Part shown: in pieces, positions 9,736-20,990 of the stretch | How positions within the stretch are numbered: the first letter of the stretch is position 1 | How the letters are laid out: every line of letters starts with the position of its first letter | From: Sphingopyxis sp. | Lineage (GTDB): Bacteria; Pseudomonadota; Alphaproteobacteria; Sphingomonadales; Sphingomonadaceae | NCBI RefSeq assembly: GCF_016463645.1 | Contig: NZ_JAEMQX010000004.1 | Span: 35,496-99,495 of the forward strand | Length of the DNA stretch: 64,000 bases | Direction of reading: 5' to 3' | Notes under the pieces: model-generated | What the model saw: only the letters and a program-made list of their open reading frames with translations | Databases searched by the model: none | Told to the model about the DNA's origin: nothing | Program-made: the position numbers and the translations under genes

Positions 9736-11020
9736 TAGCGAACAGAAGGTTACCGTCCTCGGGCTCGGCTACATCGGCCTCCCCACCGCCGCGCTGATCG
9801 CGCGCTCGGGCAGCAAGGTGACCGGGATCGACGTCAGCCGGCATGTCGTCGACACCGTCAACAACGGCAAGGTGCATATCGAGGAGGTCGATCTCGATGG
9901 CCTCGTCCAGGGCGTCGTGTCGCGCGGGTTGCTTGTCGCCTCGACCGAGGTCGCCCCCGCCGACGTCTTCGTGATCGCGGTTCCGACGCCGCACGACGAG
10001 GAGCACCGCCCCGACATCAGCCATGTCCTGTCGGCTGCGCGCGCGATCGCCCCGAAGCTCGAGGCCGGCAATCTCGTCATCCTCGAATCGACCTCGCCCG
10101 TCGGCACGACCGAAAAGGTCGCCGCGCTGCTCGCCGAACTGCGCCCCGATCTGAAAGTCCCCGGCACGTGCACCGGCGCCGCCGACATCTTCGTCGCCTA
10201 TTGCCCCGAGCGGGTGCTTCCCGGACGCATCCTCGTCGAACTCGTCGACAACGACCGCTGCATCGGCGGCATCACGCCGCGCTGCGCGCGCCGCGCGATG
10301 ACCTTCTATCGCCAGTTCGTCCGCGGCGCCTGCGTCACCACGTCGGCACGCGCCGCCGAAATGGTCAAGCTGGTCGAGAACAGCTACCGCGACGTCAACA
10401 TCGCCTTCGCCAACGAACTGTCGATGATGGCCGAACATATGGGCGTCGACGTCTGGGAGGTGATCCGCCTCGCCAACCGCCACCCGCGCGTCAACATCCT
10501 CCAGCCCGGGCCAGGCGTCGGCGGCCATTGCATCGCGGTCGACCCCTGGTTCCTCGTCCATGGCGCGCCCGAGCACAGCCGGCTGATCCGCACGGCGCGC
10601 GAGGTCAATCTTGCCAAGACCGCGCATGTCATCGGGGCCGCCGAAATGCTCGTATCGCAGCATCCGAAGGCGCGCGTCGCGTGCCTCGGCCTCGCCTTCA
10701 AGCCCAATATCGACGATTTCCGCGAAAGCCCCGCGGTCGAGGTGGCCGCCGCGCTCGCGCGCCGTTTCGGCAAGCAGATCGAGATCGTGGAGCCCTACGC
10801 CCGCGGTCTGCCGATGGAATTCGCCGGTACCGGCGCCGAACTGATCGATCTCGACAGCGCGCTCGCCGAATGCGACCTGCTCATCGTCCTCGTCGACCAC
10901 GACCTCTTCAAATCGATCCCGATCGAGGAGCGCGGCGACAAGATCGTTTACGACACGCGCGGCCTGTGGCTCGACCAGCCGAACGGCGGCGGCAGCAATC
11001 GTTTGCATCGCGCGGCCTGA
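9725..11020 (+). CDS. wecC: UDP-N-acetyl-D-mannosamine dehydrogenase
   Basis: This NAD-dependent UDP-sugar dehydrogenase is 431 residues from GTG 9725. GTG is favoured over the in-frame TTG at 9716 because the GGAG at 9711-9714 is 10 nt before GTG but only 1 nt before TTG. Features are a Rossmann start (VTVLGLGYIGLPTAA), ESTSPVGTTEK, YCPERVLPGR, the central helix VKLVENSYRDVNIAFANE and the catalytic-cysteine motif PGPGVGGHCIAVDPWF. The C-terminal domain contains LGLAFKPNIDDFRESPA. It oxidises UDP-ManNAc to UDP-ManNAcA. It overlaps wecB and is followed by a mannose-6-phosphate isomerase. Confidence 0.93.
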   Translation: MPIDSEQKVTVLGLGYIGLPTAALIARSGSKVTGIDVSRHVVDTVNNGKVHIEEVDLDGLVQGVVSRGLLVASTEVAPADVFVIAVPTPHDEEHRPDISHVLSAARAIAPKLEAGNLVILESTSPVGTTEKVAALLAELRPDLKVPGTCTGAADIFVAYCPERVLPGRILVELVDNDRCIGGITPRCARRAMTFYRQFVRGACVTTSARAAEMVKLVENSYRDVNIAFANELSMMAEHMGVDVWEVIRLANRHPRVNILQPGPGVGGHCIAVDPWFLVHGAPEHSRLIRTAREVNLAKTAHVIGAAEMLVSQHPKARVACLGLAFKPNIDDFRESPAVEVAAALARRFGKQIEIVEPYARGLPMEFAGTGAELIDLDSALAECDLLIVLVDHDLFKSIPIEERGDKIVYDTRGLWLDQPNGGGSNRLHRAA

Positions 11021-11065
11021 CGCTCTTCGCTTGACCCCCTCGCGTCGCGCCCGCATCTGTGCGCC

Positions 11066-11872
11066 ATGCTGACTCGTCTCGAAACCATCGTCGTCGAAAA
11101 ACCTTGGGGCCGCACCGACATTCCCGAAGCTTTCGGGGATTTCGAAGGCCGCCGCATCGGCGAGATCTGGTTCTCGAACCCCGCGGGCGACGACGCCCCG
11201 ATCATGGTCAAATTCCTCTTCACCTCGGAACGCCTGTCGATTCAGGTTCACCCCGACGATGCCGCGGCGCAGGCAGCCGGCTATCCGCGCGGCAAGGAGG
11301 AATGCTGGCTGATCCTCTCGGCCGAGCCCGAGGCCGAACTCGGCGTCGGCCTCAACCGCCCGAGCAGCCGCGAAGAGCTCCACGCCGCCGCACTCGACGG
11401 ATCGATCGTCGACATGATCGACTGGCGCCCCTCGAAGACCGACGATTTCGTCTATAACCGGGCCGGCACGATCCACGCGATCGGCCCGGGCCTCACCGTC
11501 GTCGAGGTGCAGCAGAATGTCGACTGCACCTACCGCCTCTACGATTACGGCCGCCCGCGCGAACTGCATCTCGACGCGGGGCTCAAGGTCTCGAACCCCG
11601 GCCCCGTCCACGATCCGCGCGACACCGTCGTCGATCCCGCCGCGAACCGCATGCTGGTGAGCGGCCCGCATTTCCATCTCGCGCAGCTTGCTGAGCCAAT
11701 CGATCCGTCCTTGCTCGAACAGGCGGCCGGTGAGCTGACCTTCGTCCCGCTCTCGGCGGGCTGCAGCGTCGCGGGCGAACGCGTAGCGCTCGGCGAAGCG
11801 GTGCTGCTCACCGACCCGTCGGCGATCGAAATCGACAGGGGTGGCCGCGCGCTGCTGACCTGGCCCGCCTGA
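11066..11872 (+). CDS. manA: Class I mannose-6-phosphate isomerase
   Basis: This is a 268-residue cupin-type zinc isomerase. The metal ligands are visible in LSIQVHPDD (His near residue 57) and [10 protein letters not shown] (His near 138), with the conserved [22 protein letters not shown] in pieces after it. It interconverts fructose-6-P and mannose-6-P for GDP-mannose-type precursors. The length is that of the short bacterial type I form. It lies 45 bp after wecC on the same strand, which fits a sugar-nucleotide supply operon. Confidence 0.88.
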   Translation: MLTRLETIVVEKPWGRTDIPEAFGDFEGRRIGEIWFSNPAGDDAPIMVKFLFTSERLSIQVHPDDAAAQAAGYPRGKEECWLILSAEPEAELGVGLNRPSSREELHAAALDGSIVDMIDWRPSKTDDFVYNRAGTIHAIGPGLTVVEVQQNVDCTYRLYDYGRPRELHLDAGLKVSNPGPVHDPRDTVVDPAANRMLVSGPHFHLAQLAEPIDPSLLEQAAGELTFVPLSAGCSVAGERVALGEAVLLTDPSAIEIDRGGRALLTWPA

Positions 11873-11928
11873 CGGCCCTGCACCCCCTCCCCTTGCGGGG
11901 CGCGGACCCATCGCCCATATCCCGCCGC

Positions 11929-12495
11929 ATGACCAATCCCCATGCGCAAAGTGCCGCGCCCTGGCACGGAACCACCATCCTCTCCGCCCGCAGCGCCGAC
12001 AAGGTCGTCATCATCGGCGACGGTCAGGTCTCGATGGGCCAGACGGTGATGAAGCCCAACGCGAAGAAGGTCCGCCGCCTCCACGACGGTAGCGTGATCG
12101 GCGGCTTTGCGGGCGCGACCGCCGACGCCTTCACGCTTTTCGAACGCCTCGAAGCCAAGCTCGAGCGCCACAACGGCCAGTTGCTCCGCGCTGCGGTCGA
12201 ACTCGCCAAGGACTGGCGCACCGACAAATATCTCCGCAACCTCGAGGCGATGATGATCGTCGCCGACAAGGAGGTGACGCTCGTCATCACCGGCAACGGC
12301 GACGTGCTCGAACCCAAGGGCGGCATCGCCTCGATCGGCTCGGGCGGCAACTTCGCACTGTCCGCAGCGCGCGCGCTCGCCGACTATGAAAAGGATCCCG
12401 AGGTGCTGACGCGCAAGGCGATGGAGGTCGCGGCCGATATCTGCGTCTACACGAACGACCAGTTCACCTCCGAAACCATTGAAATCCGGAAATAA
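11929..12495 (+). CDS. hslV: HslV peptidase subunit of the HslUV (ClpQY) protease
   Basis: HslV forms the proteolytic double hexamer capped by HslU. The catalytic threonine is in [15 protein letters not shown] (about residue 15), followed by [37 protein letters not shown] and [16 protein letters not shown] use the ATG at 11929 (188 residues); the frame opens 12 codons earlier. The nucleophile is preceded by about 14 residues rather than by Met alone, so a short propeptide must be removed, as in many alphaproteobacteria. hslU starts 3 bp after the stop. Confidence 0.94.
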   Translation: MTNPHAQSAAPWHGTTILSARSADKVVIIGDGQVSMGQTVMKPNAKKVRRLHDGSVIGGFAGATADAFTLFERLEAKLERHNGQLLRAAVELAKDWRTDKYLRNLEAMMIVADKEVTLVITGNGDVLEPKGGIASIGSGGNFALSAARALADYEKDPEVLTRKAMEVAADICVYTNDQFTSETIEIRK

Positions 12496-12497
12496 GA

Positions 12498-13799
12498 ATG
12501 AACAAGAACCTGACTCCGAAGGCGATCGTCGCCGCCCTCGACACGCATATCATCGGCCAGAACGCTGCGAAGCGCGCGGTCGCCGTTGCGCTCCGCAACC
12601 GCTGGCGCCGCCAGCAACTGTCGCCTGATCTCCGCGACGAGGTGAGCCCCAAGAACATCCTGATGATCGGCCCCACGGGCTGCGGCAAGACCGAGATTTC
12701 GCGCCGTCTGGCGAAGCTCGCCGACGCGCCCTTCATCAAGGTCGAGGCGACCAAGTTCACCGAGGTCGGCTATGTCGGCCGTGACGTCGAGCAGATCGCA
12801 CGCGACCTCGTCGAGGAAGCGGTGCGGCTCGAAAAGGACCGCCGACGCGAAGCCGTGCGCGGCGCCGCCGAGGAGGCCGCCATGGAACGGCTGCTCGACG
12901 CGCTCACCGGCAAGGGTGCGAGCGAGGCGACGCGCGAAAGCTTCCGCCAGCGTTTCCGCGACGGCCATCTCGCCGACAGCGATGTCGAGATCGAGGTCAG
13001 TGACGCCCCGTCGATGCCCTTCGAACTCCCGGGCCAGCCCGGTCAGGTCGGCATGATCAACCTCTCCGATATGCTCGGCAAGGCGCTCGGCAACGCGCCG
13101 AAGAAGCGCCGCCGCATGAAGGCGATGGACGCGTGGAAGCGCCTGCTCGAAGAAGAGCAGGACAAGCGCCTCGACCAGGACGATGTCGCGCGCGTCGCAC
13201 TCGCCGACGCCGAGGCGAACGGCATCGTCTTCCTTGACGAGATAGACAAGATCGCGGTGAGCGACGTGCGCGGCGGCTCCGTGAGCCGCGAGGGCGTCCA
13301 GCGTGACCTTTTGCCGCTGATCGAGGGCACCACCGTCGCGACCAAATATGGCCCGATGAAGACCGACCATATCCTCTTCATCGCTTCGGGCGCCTTTCAT
13401 GTGGCGAAGCCGAGCGACCTGCTCCCCGAACTGCAGGGCCGCCTGCCGATCCGCGTCGAGCTCGGCGCGCTGACCGAGGAGGATTTCGTCCGTATCCTCA
13501 GCGAGACCAAGGCCGGCCTGCCCGAACAATATGCCGCGCTGCTTGGCACCGAGGGCGTAACGTTGAACTTCACCGATGACGCAATCGCGCGCGTCGCGAA
13601 GCTCGCGGCGGACGTGAATGAAAAGGTCGAGAATATCGGCGCCCGCCGCCTCCAGACGATCATGGAGCGACTGGTCGAGGAGATCAGCTTCACCGCCGAG
13701 GACGCCGGCGGCACAACGCTCGATATCAACGCCGCCTATGTCGACAGCCAGCTTTCGGAGGTCGTCGGCGACACCGACCTCAGCAAGTACGTCCTTTGA
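12498..13799 (+). CDS. hslU: HslU ATPase subunit of the HslUV protease
   Basis: This 433-residue AAA+ unfoldase feeds substrates into HslV. It shows the N-terminal [17 protein letters not shown] block, Walker [10 protein letters not shown] (about residue 56), the pore-loop region [10 protein letters not shown], a helical I-domain insertion (about 110-235), Walker [10 protein letters not shown] (about 247) and the sensor/arginine-finger region [13 protein letters not shown]. The C-terminal tail LSKYVL inserts into HslV to activate it. It is in an operon with hslV, with a 2-bp gap. Confidence 0.95.
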   Translation: MNKNLTPKAIVAALDTHIIGQNAAKRAVAVALRNRWRRQQLSPDLRDEVSPKNILMIGPTGCGKTEISRRLAKLADAPFIKVEATKFTEVGYVGRDVEQIARDLVEEAVRLEKDRRREAVRGAAEEAAMERLLDALTGKGASEATRESFRQRFRDGHLADSDVEIEVSDAPSMPFELPGQPGQVGMINLSDMLGKALGNAPKKRRRMKAMDAWKRLLEEEQDKRLDQDDVARVALADAEANGIVFLDEIDKIAVSDVRGGSVSREGVQRDLLPLIEGTTVATKYGPMKTDHILFIASGAFHVAKPSDLLPELQGRLPIRVELGALTEEDFVRILSETKAGLPEQYAALLGTEGVTLNFTDDAIARVAKLAADVNEKVENIGARRLQTIMERLVEEISFTAEDAGGTTLDINAAYVDSQLSEVVGDTDLSKYVL

Positions 13800-13805
13800 C
13801 GAGCC

Positions 13806-13832
13806 CCTCCCCGTACCGGCGGCACGGGGAGG
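13806..13832. terminator. Inverted repeat downstream of hslU
   Basis: A 9-bp perfect stem (CCTCCCCGT paired with ACGGGGAGG) with a 9-nt loop lies 7 bp after the hslU stop codon. No T-run follows, so this is either a weak intrinsic terminator or an mRNA 3'-end stabiliser; GC-rich intergenic palindromes of this sort are frequent in sphingomonads. Confidence 0.4.
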
Positions 13833-13974
13833 AAGCGAGCGCAGCCCAACAGTCTCGAATCTGCATCTTTTCAGCCGTCCTTTTGCCGAACTTCATTTGA
13901 CTTTCTCGCGCCGTCAATGCGATGAACGGGTGACACGGTCGAACCTGGGTCACACGGCCGGCACGGAGACAGCA

Positions 13975-14823
13975 ATGACGGATGAGGACGTCGCCCCCGA
14001 GCAGGGCGAGCTGGCGATCACGCGCACCGGCGATCGGCTTCGGCTGGCGCGGGAGGCCGCGGGGCTGTCGCTCGCCGATGTGGCGACGCGGACGCGCATC
14101 ACCCAGCGCCACCTCGCCGCGATAGAAAAGTCGGATTTTTCGGAGCTTCCCGGCCGGACCTACGTCACCGGCTTCGCGCGCGCATACGCCCGCGCCGTCG
14201 ACCTGCCCGAAGCCGAAATCGGCGCGGCGGTACGACAGGAACTCGAAGAGGACGCCTATGGCTCGCGTCCGCTCTACGAAGCCTATGAACCGACCGATCC
14301 GGCGCGCCTGCCGACCGCCCGGCTGACCTGGACGCTCGTCGTCATCGCGCTGGTCCTCGTATCGGCCTATGGCGTCTGGCGCTTTCTCTCGGTCGAACCC
14401 GACGAAGCACTGATCGCGGCGCAGAACCGCGCAGCCGAGGCATCCGAAGCGCCGCAGAGCGACGCGGCGGCAACGCCCGCGACCAGGGCGGGCACCGCCG
14501 CCGTCGCGGCGAATGCGCCCGTCGTGCTGACCGGCCTGTCGGAAGTCTGGATAGGCTTTGACGATGCGCAGGGGAAAACCGAAAACTGGCGCACGCTCGA
14601 CGCAGGCGAAACCTATCAGGTTCCGCCCGAATATATCGAACAGTTCACGCTGCGCACGAGCATCCCGCAGGCACTGAAGGTCACGGTCGGCGGACGCGAC
14701 GTCGGCGCGATCGGCCCCGCGGACACACTCGTCAAGGGCGTCTCGCTGAAACCCGCCGATCTGGTGGCCAGCACCGAAGGTGGCGGCTCGGCGCCCGCGA
14801 CGGGACCGCGCCCCAAGGGCTGA
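13975..14823 (+). CDS. RodZ-like HTH membrane protein (XRE-type HTH, TM helix, DUF4115)
   Basis: The protein is 282 residues from the ATG at 13975, which is preceded by CGGAGACAGCA. The open frame extends upstream but without homology or a good ribosome site. Residues 17-85 form an XRE-type helix-turn-helix (LRLAREAAGLSLADVATRTRI...), residues about 120-140 a single membrane helix (LTWTLVVIALVLVSAYGVW), and the C-terminus a beta-rich DUF4115 domain (ENWRTLDAGETYQVP). This is the RodZ/YfgA architecture, which links MreB to the cell wall in other bacteria. It lies between hslU and cpoB. Confidence 0.8.
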   Translation: MTDEDVAPEQGELAITRTGDRLRLAREAAGLSLADVATRTRITQRHLAAIEKSDFSELPGRTYVTGFARAYARAVDLPEAEIGAAVRQELEEDAYGSRPLYEAYEPTDPARLPTARLTWTLVVIALVLVSAYGVWRFLSVEPDEALIAAQNRAAEASEAPQSDAAATPATRAGTAAVAANAPVVLTGLSEVWIGFDDAQGKTENWRTLDAGETYQVPPEYIEQFTLRTSIPQALKVTVGGRDVGAIGPADTLVKGVSLKPADLVASTEGGGSAPATGPRPKG

Positions 14824-14937
14824 AATACCGGTCGGCCGGGCCAGCCCACGCTGCAGCGCGCCGAAATGGGTTTGCGCTGCGGCGCTTCGCCGCGTTATGA
14901 ATGGCAAAATGGTTAATAGTCGAGGACCCAACGGCAG

Positions 14938-15885
14938 ATGAAGATGCGTCAGATCACTTTTCTCGGAGCGGCAACGGTTGCGCTCGTCGCGGCCATGCCC
15001 ACGGCGGCGCAGGACAATACGATCGGCAAGCGCGTCGAGCGGCTCGAAAAGGAAATGCGCGCGGTTCAGCGGTCGGTTTTCCCGGGCGGCAGCCCGACCT
15101 TCTTCGAGGGCGAGATCGCGCCCGACAACACGCCGGGTGAACGCTCGCGCACCAGCGCGCCGGTGATCGATCTGACCGCGCGTGTCGATGCGCTCGAATC
15201 GCAGTTGCAGACGCTGACGGGTCAGACCGAGCAGAATGCGTTCCAGCTTCGCGAACTCGAAAAGCAGTTTACAGCCTACAAGGCCGAGATGGAAAAGCGC
15301 TTCGCCGATCCCGCGACCGAGGCCGTTCCGGGCGCGACCCCCGCCAGCCTCGCGCCGACCGTGAAGCCGCCCGCAACAACGTCCACGACCGCCGCGGCTC
15401 CGGTCAGGAAACCCGCAGCGACACCGGCGGCCAAGCCCGCTACCTCGGATGCGGCGCGGCTCGCGCTCGTCAAGAAGGTCGAGGTTCCGGCCAGCGGCAA
15501 CGAGACCCAGGACGCCTATGATTATGGCTATCGCCTGTGGGACGCCAAACTCTATCCCGAGGCGCAGGCGCAATTGAAGACCGTCGTCGCCAAATGGCCG
15601 AAGACCAGCCAGGCGAGCTTCGCCCAGAATCTGCTCGGCCGCGCCTATCTCGACGAAGGCAAGCCCAGCCTCGCCGCGGTCGCCTTCTATAATAATTACA
15701 AGGATCGTCCGAGCGGCCCGCGTGCGCCGCACAGCCTGATGTATATGGGCGTCGCGCTCGACAAGCTCGGCCGCAAGGCCGACGCGTGCAAGGCGTTCCG
15801 CGAACTCGACGAAGTCTATGGCGACAAGGCGCCGCAGGATGTCCGGACCGATGCTGCCGCCGCAAAAACAAAAGCAGGCTGCTGA
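14938..15885 (+). CDS. cpoB: Cell division coordinator CpoB (YbgF-like periplasmic TPR protein)
   Basis: This 315-residue exported protein has a signal peptide (MKMRQITFLGAATVALVAAMPTAAQ in pieces) cleaved after AAA/TAAQ. A coiled-coil trimerisation segment covers about residues 30-125 (VERLEKEMRAVQ, ALESQLQTLTGQ), followed by a Pro/Ala/Thr linker. The C-terminal TPR domain (about 190-310) carries DAYDYGYRLWDAKLYPEAQ and AQNLLGRAYLDEGKPSLAA. CpoB works with the Tol-Pal system to coordinate envelope constriction. The gene's 3' end overlaps tilS. Confidence 0.88.
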   Translation: MKMRQITFLGAATVALVAAMPTAAQDNTIGKRVERLEKEMRAVQRSVFPGGSPTFFEGEIAPDNTPGERSRTSAPVIDLTARVDALESQLQTLTGQTEQNAFQLRELEKQFTAYKAEMEKRFADPATEAVPGATPASLAPTVKPPATTSTTAAAPVRKPAATPAAKPATSDAARLALVKKVEVPASGNETQDAYDYGYRLWDAKLYPEAQAQLKTVVAKWPKTSQASFAQNLLGRAYLDEGKPSLAAVAFYNNYKDRPSGPRAPHSLMYMGVALDKLGRKADACKAFRELDEVYGDKAPQDVRTDAAAAKTKAGC

Positions 15886-16843
15886 CCGCGACGTCGCCGG
15901 CGGGCTTGCCGGCGACCTTCGCGCGCTTCTGGGGCCCGACTGGCATCGCCTCCACTATGGCGTCGCGGTTTCGGGGGGGCCCGACAGCATGGCATTGCTC
16001 TGGCTGATGGCGTCGCTGCTGCCCGGACAGGTCTGGGCGGCGACGGTCGATCACGGCCTGCGCCGGGGTTCCGACGAAGAGGCGCGGATGGTTGCGGGTT
16101 TTTGCGAGCGCGAGCATATCCCGCATTCGACGCTGCGCCCGCCCAAACCGATCAAGGGGTCGCAACAGGCGGCAGCGCGGGCCGAGCGCTACCGCCTGCT
16201 CGAACAATGGCGCGAGGCGAACGCGCTCAATCATATCGTCACCGCGCATCATGCCGACGACCAGCTCGAGACGATCGTCATGCGCCTCAACCGGTCGAGC
16301 GGTGTGGGCGGCCTTGCCGCGATCCGCGTAAAGAACGGTGCGGTGCTGCGCCCCCTGCTTCACTGGCGGCGTCACGAGCTCGTCCACCTAGCGCTCGAAA
16401 ACGACCTGCCTTTCGTCGAAGATCCGTCGAACAGCGACAACCGCTTCGACCGCGCGCGCCTGCGCCACGCGTTGCGATCGCAGACCGCGCTCGATCCCGT
16501 CGCGGCGGCGAAATCGGCCGCGTGGCTTGCCGAGGCCGACGAGGCGCTCGACTGGGCGGTCGAGCGCGTGATCGCCTCCTGGCCCGATGCCTCCGACATC
16601 GCGGTGATCCGCAACGACGATTACCCGCCCGAGGTGTTTCGCCGCATCGTCGCGCTGCGCCTCCGAGCCAATGCGCCGCAACTCGTCCTCCGCGGCGCCT
16701 CGCTCGACGGCGTGATTGCGGCGATGCACGACGGGCGCCGCGCGATGGTCGGCGCGCTGCTGATCGATGCGGTGCGCGGCCTCGAAGGGACGATCTGGCG
16801 TATTTCCGCGGCGCCACGGCGGAAAGCGACGAAAAAGGCCTGA
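15839..16843 (+). CDS. tilS: tRNA(Ile)-lysidine synthase
   Basis: TilS modifies C34 of tRNA-Ile(CAU) to lysidine so that it reads AUA. The PP-loop ATPase motif SGGPDSMALLW is near residue 45; further TilS blocks are VDHGLRRGSDEEA, HHADDQLETIVMRLNRSSGVGGLA and PFVEDPSNSDNRFDRARLRH. The gene overlaps the 3' end of cpoB, so the exact start is uncertain: ATG 15839 has AAGG 9 nt upstream and ATG 15851 is the next candidate. ftsH follows on the same strand, as in many proteobacteria. Confidence 0.9.
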   Translation: MSGPMLPPQKQKQAADRDVAGGLAGDLRALLGPDWHRLHYGVAVSGGPDSMALLWLMASLLPGQVWAATVDHGLRRGSDEEARMVAGFCEREHIPHSTLRPPKPIKGSQQAAARAERYRLLEQWREANALNHIVTAHHADDQLETIVMRLNRSSGVGGLAAIRVKNGAVLRPLLHWRRHELVHLALENDLPFVEDPSNSDNRFDRARLRHALRSQTALDPVAAAKSAAWLAEADEALDWAVERVIASWPDASDIAVIRNDDYPPEVFRRIVALRLRANAPQLVLRGASLDGVIAAMHDGRRAMVGALLIDAVRGLEGTIWRISAAPRRKATKKA

Positions 16844-16925
16844 TTGCCTCATTGTCATTTAACCCGATTATCCTATCTTGTTCGGAACAGGAGCGCAGCG
16901 CTGCGCCGTTGAAGAAAGAATCCGA

Positions 16926-18869
<1,944 letters not shown>

Positions 18870-18930
18870 GCGGGACGCCTAGCCCTTTCGATTCAGGCGC
18901 TATTCATTGGGTGAGGGCAAGTTGCGGCAT

Positions 18931-19317
18931 ATGACCAGACGGACATATGCGCGCCTCTTGCCTGCCCTCCTCGCCGCGCCTTTTCTCTGTGCGATGGCGC
19001 CCGGTGACATGAGCATCGCGGCATTCTTGGCACGCGCCGCCTCGCTCGAACGGCTCGGCCCGCTCGCGCTCGCGACACCACAGGGCAATCAGCTCAAGAG
19101 CGAAGTCGTCGCGGCGGGCAAACGCTACAAGGCGCGCATCGACGCCGAACGCCGCGCCGGCCGCAAGACGACGAGCTGCCCGCCCGAATCAGGGAGCCTG
19201 ACCCCCGATCAGTGGCTCGCGCACTTGCGCAGCTATCCCGTTCCGATACGCAAGAAGGTCAGCGTCTATTCGGCGTTCGATGCGCTGATGAAGAAACGCT
19301 ATCCCTGTCCCGCCTGA
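18931..19317 (+). CDS. Small exported hypothetical protein
   Basis: This protein has 128 residues from ATG 18931. The N-terminus MTRRTYARLLPALLAAPFLCAMAPGDM is a signal peptide with Arg-rich n-region and an AxA-like cleavage region. The mature part (about 100 residues) is basic, has two cysteines (SCPPES and the C-terminal CPA) and no recognised domain. It shares the strand with the next gene, 37 bp away. I do not recognise its family; a periplasmic role follows only from the signal peptide. Confidence 0.6.
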   Translation: MTRRTYARLLPALLAAPFLCAMAPGDMSIAAFLARAASLERLGPLALATPQGNQLKSEVVAAGKRYKARIDAERRAGRKTTSCPPESGSLTPDQWLAHLRSYPVPIRKKVSVYSAFDALMKKRYPCPA

Positions 19318-19354
19318 TGCGCCAGAAGTGCTGCAAGGATCGGAGGAGAGCGCG

Positions 19355-19837
19355 ATGATCGGCAAGGCATGGATTGTTCTGGCGATGGCATCTGCTGCGA
19401 CCGCATCTGCTCCGGCGGCGGCACAGGGCGATGGATCGCTGACCAGCAAGATCGAGCTCGAGAAATCGACGCCGACAACCGCGGAAGGCCGGCCGGAGCA
19501 AAAAATCTATGTTGCACCCGATGTCGTCGTCCCTGGCGACCGGGTCCGCGTCACCCTCACCTTTACCAACAAGGGCGCAGCGCCCGCTTCGGGCGTCAAT
19601 CTCGTCAACCCGATCCCCGAGGGCCTCACCTACGACGACACCGCCGATGCCGCGGGCTTCGGGGTTTCGACCGACGGCAAGATTTTCGGCGAACTCGCCT
19701 CGCTGACGGTGCCGGTCGAGGGTTCGGGTTCACGTCCCGCAACCGCTGCCGACGTCACTCATGTGCGCTGGCAGTGGCCCGATGCGATCGCGCCCGGCCA
19801 GAGCCGGTCGGTCGCTTTTTTCGGACGAGTGCGGTAA
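19355..19837 (+). CDS. Exported protein with DUF11-type repeat domain
   Basis: The protein is 160 residues from ATG 19355, which has a near-perfect GGAGGAGAG ribosome site. A signal peptide (MIGKAWIVLAMASAATASAPAAAQ in pieces) precedes a single immunoglobulin-like DUF11 domain. The domain has the typical segments VVVPGDRVRVTLTFTNKGAAPASGVNLVNPIPEGLTYDD (in pieces) and WQWPDAIAPGQSRSVAFFGRV. Such domains occur in surface and periplasmic proteins. DUF11 normally repeats, so one copy makes this a minimal member. Function unknown. Confidence 0.7.
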   Translation: MIGKAWIVLAMASAATASAPAAAQGDGSLTSKIELEKSTPTTAEGRPEQKIYVAPDVVVPGDRVRVTLTFTNKGAAPASGVNLVNPIPEGLTYDDTADAAGFGVSTDGKIFGELASLTVPVEGSGSRPATAADVTHVRWQWPDAIAPGQSRSVAFFGRVR

Positions 19838-19846
19838 CCCCTCGGA

Positions 19847-20452
19847 ATGACGATCTATTGCGATGAATCGGGCGGCCTCAACGCCGGCGCGATGACCTTC
19901 TCCGCGGTGATGTTGACGCCTAGGGCGGCCACGGAGATCCATGAACGATTTCGCGGTGTCACCGGCTTGCGCGGCGAACTCAAAGGCAGCCGTATCAGCA
20001 TCGTCGAGCGCGCCTATCTGCTCGAACTCTTCGATCGTGCCGGGGGACGCGCATGGGTCGCGGTCGCGGAGCGCGACAAGCTTGCGCAGAATCCCGGCGG
20101 CACCCTGCCCAGCGATCTCGCCCTCTACGGCGCCCTGCTCAACAGCGCGGTGGGCCGCTGGCTTCCCGAAACCGGCGGCGTCTGCACCGATGTCGTGATC
20201 GATGACGGGCGCTATGACGCCAAGATTCTCGCGCATGTCCGCGAGGAGATTCAGGCGGGGCTCGGCCAGTGGGGGCGCGCCTCGCTCGCCGACAGTCGCC
20301 GCAGCGACGGCGTCCAGATCGCCGACGTCATCGCGAACAGCCTGTTCAACATCACCATCGGTTCGCCGCGCGCGCACCGCATCCGGCGCATCCTCGAACC
20401 GATGCTCCAGTCAAAGGCGATCCGGATCGCCGAACTCACGCAGGTTGAATAA
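19847..20452 (+). CDS. DUF3800 domain protein
   Basis: This 201-residue protein opens with TIYCDESGGLNAGAMTFSAVM, the DES(G) N-terminal signature of DUF3800, and retains later acidic residues (TDVVIDDGRYDAK; SRRSDGVQIADVIANS). DUF3800 proteins have an RNase H-like fold with an apparent acidic active site and are suspected nucleases, often near mobile or defence genes. Here it lies between an exported protein and rpoZ (convergent). Catalytic function is not demonstrated. Confidence 0.75.
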   Translation: MTIYCDESGGLNAGAMTFSAVMLTPRAATEIHERFRGVTGLRGELKGSRISIVERAYLLELFDRAGGRAWVAVAERDKLAQNPGGTLPSDLALYGALLNSAVGRWLPETGGVCTDVVIDDGRYDAKILAHVREEIQAGLGQWGRASLADSRRSDGVQIADVIANSLFNITIGSPRAHRIRRILEPMLQSKAIRIAELTQVE

Positions 20453-20480
20453 CAAAAGGGCCGCAGTTTCCTGCGGCCCC
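20451..20480 (-). terminator. Intrinsic terminator of rpoZ
   Basis: A 9-bp perfect stem (GGGCCGCAG and CTGCGGCCC, 20458-20479) with a 4-nt loop lies between the convergent DUF3800 and rpoZ genes. Read on the minus strand it is followed by TTTTGTT, so it should stop rpoZ transcripts. On the plus strand the tail is CCTTGG, so it would work less well for the DUF3800 gene. Confidence 0.75.
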
Positions 20481-20505
20481 CTTGGTGATCGATTGTCAGC
20501 AGCGC

Positions 20506-20850
20506 TTATTCGAAATCGCCGCCGCCACCTGCGGGGCTGCGCGGCGGCGCGGCGGCGGTCAGGCGAAGCGCTTCGGCCGAACGGCTGATCGAGCTGATTT
20601 CATCGGGCGTATCGTCGTCGTCGACGACAACCTTCTGCATCGAGCCGACGAGCGTTTCCTGCAATTCCTTGGGGCGGATCGTCTGTTCGGCGATTTCGCG
20701 CAGGGCAACGACGGGGTTCTTGTCGCGGTCGCGGTCGACGGTCAGTTCCGAACCGCCCGAGATTTCGCGGGCGCGGTGCGCCGACAGCAGAACCAGGTCG
20801 AAGCGGTTGGGAACTTTGTCGACGCAATCCTCGACGGTAACGCGGGCCAT
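20506..20850 (-). CDS. rpoZ: RNA polymerase omega subunit
   Basis: This 114-residue protein begins [30 protein letters not shown] (in pieces), the classic omega N-terminus, then [14 protein letters not shown]. Omega helps fold the beta' subunit and can carry part of a ppGpp site. The C-terminal extension (acidic DDDD, then an Ala/Pro/Gly tail GGGGDFE) is typical of alphaproteobacterial omegas. It is transcribed leftward towards the terminator at 20451-20480. Confidence 0.93.
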   Translation of the reverse strand: MARVTVEDCVDKVPNRFDLVLLSAHRAREISGGSELTVDRDRDKNPVVALREIAEQTIRPKELQETLVGSMQKVVVDDDDTPDEISSISRSAEALRLTAAAPPRSPAGGGGDFE

Positions 20851-20990
20851 AGTGTTTCCTTAAGGTATAGGAGAGGCCAGCCCTTTGGCGGGGCATGGCA
20901 GCAAGCGCTGCGCGCTAGCAGGCCGCCCGCCCGATGTCAATAAAAGCGCTACCCTTGCGGGGTTTGCAGCTGCCAGCCTATGAGCGGGTC

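Noticed and set aside
9623..11911. 762-codon minus-strand ORF
   Set aside because: Antisense shadow of wecC and manA; the real genes on the plus strand have full catalytic motifs.
13780..15732. 650-codon minus-strand ORF
   Set aside because: Antisense to the RodZ-like and cpoB genes, Arg-rich without recognisable fold.
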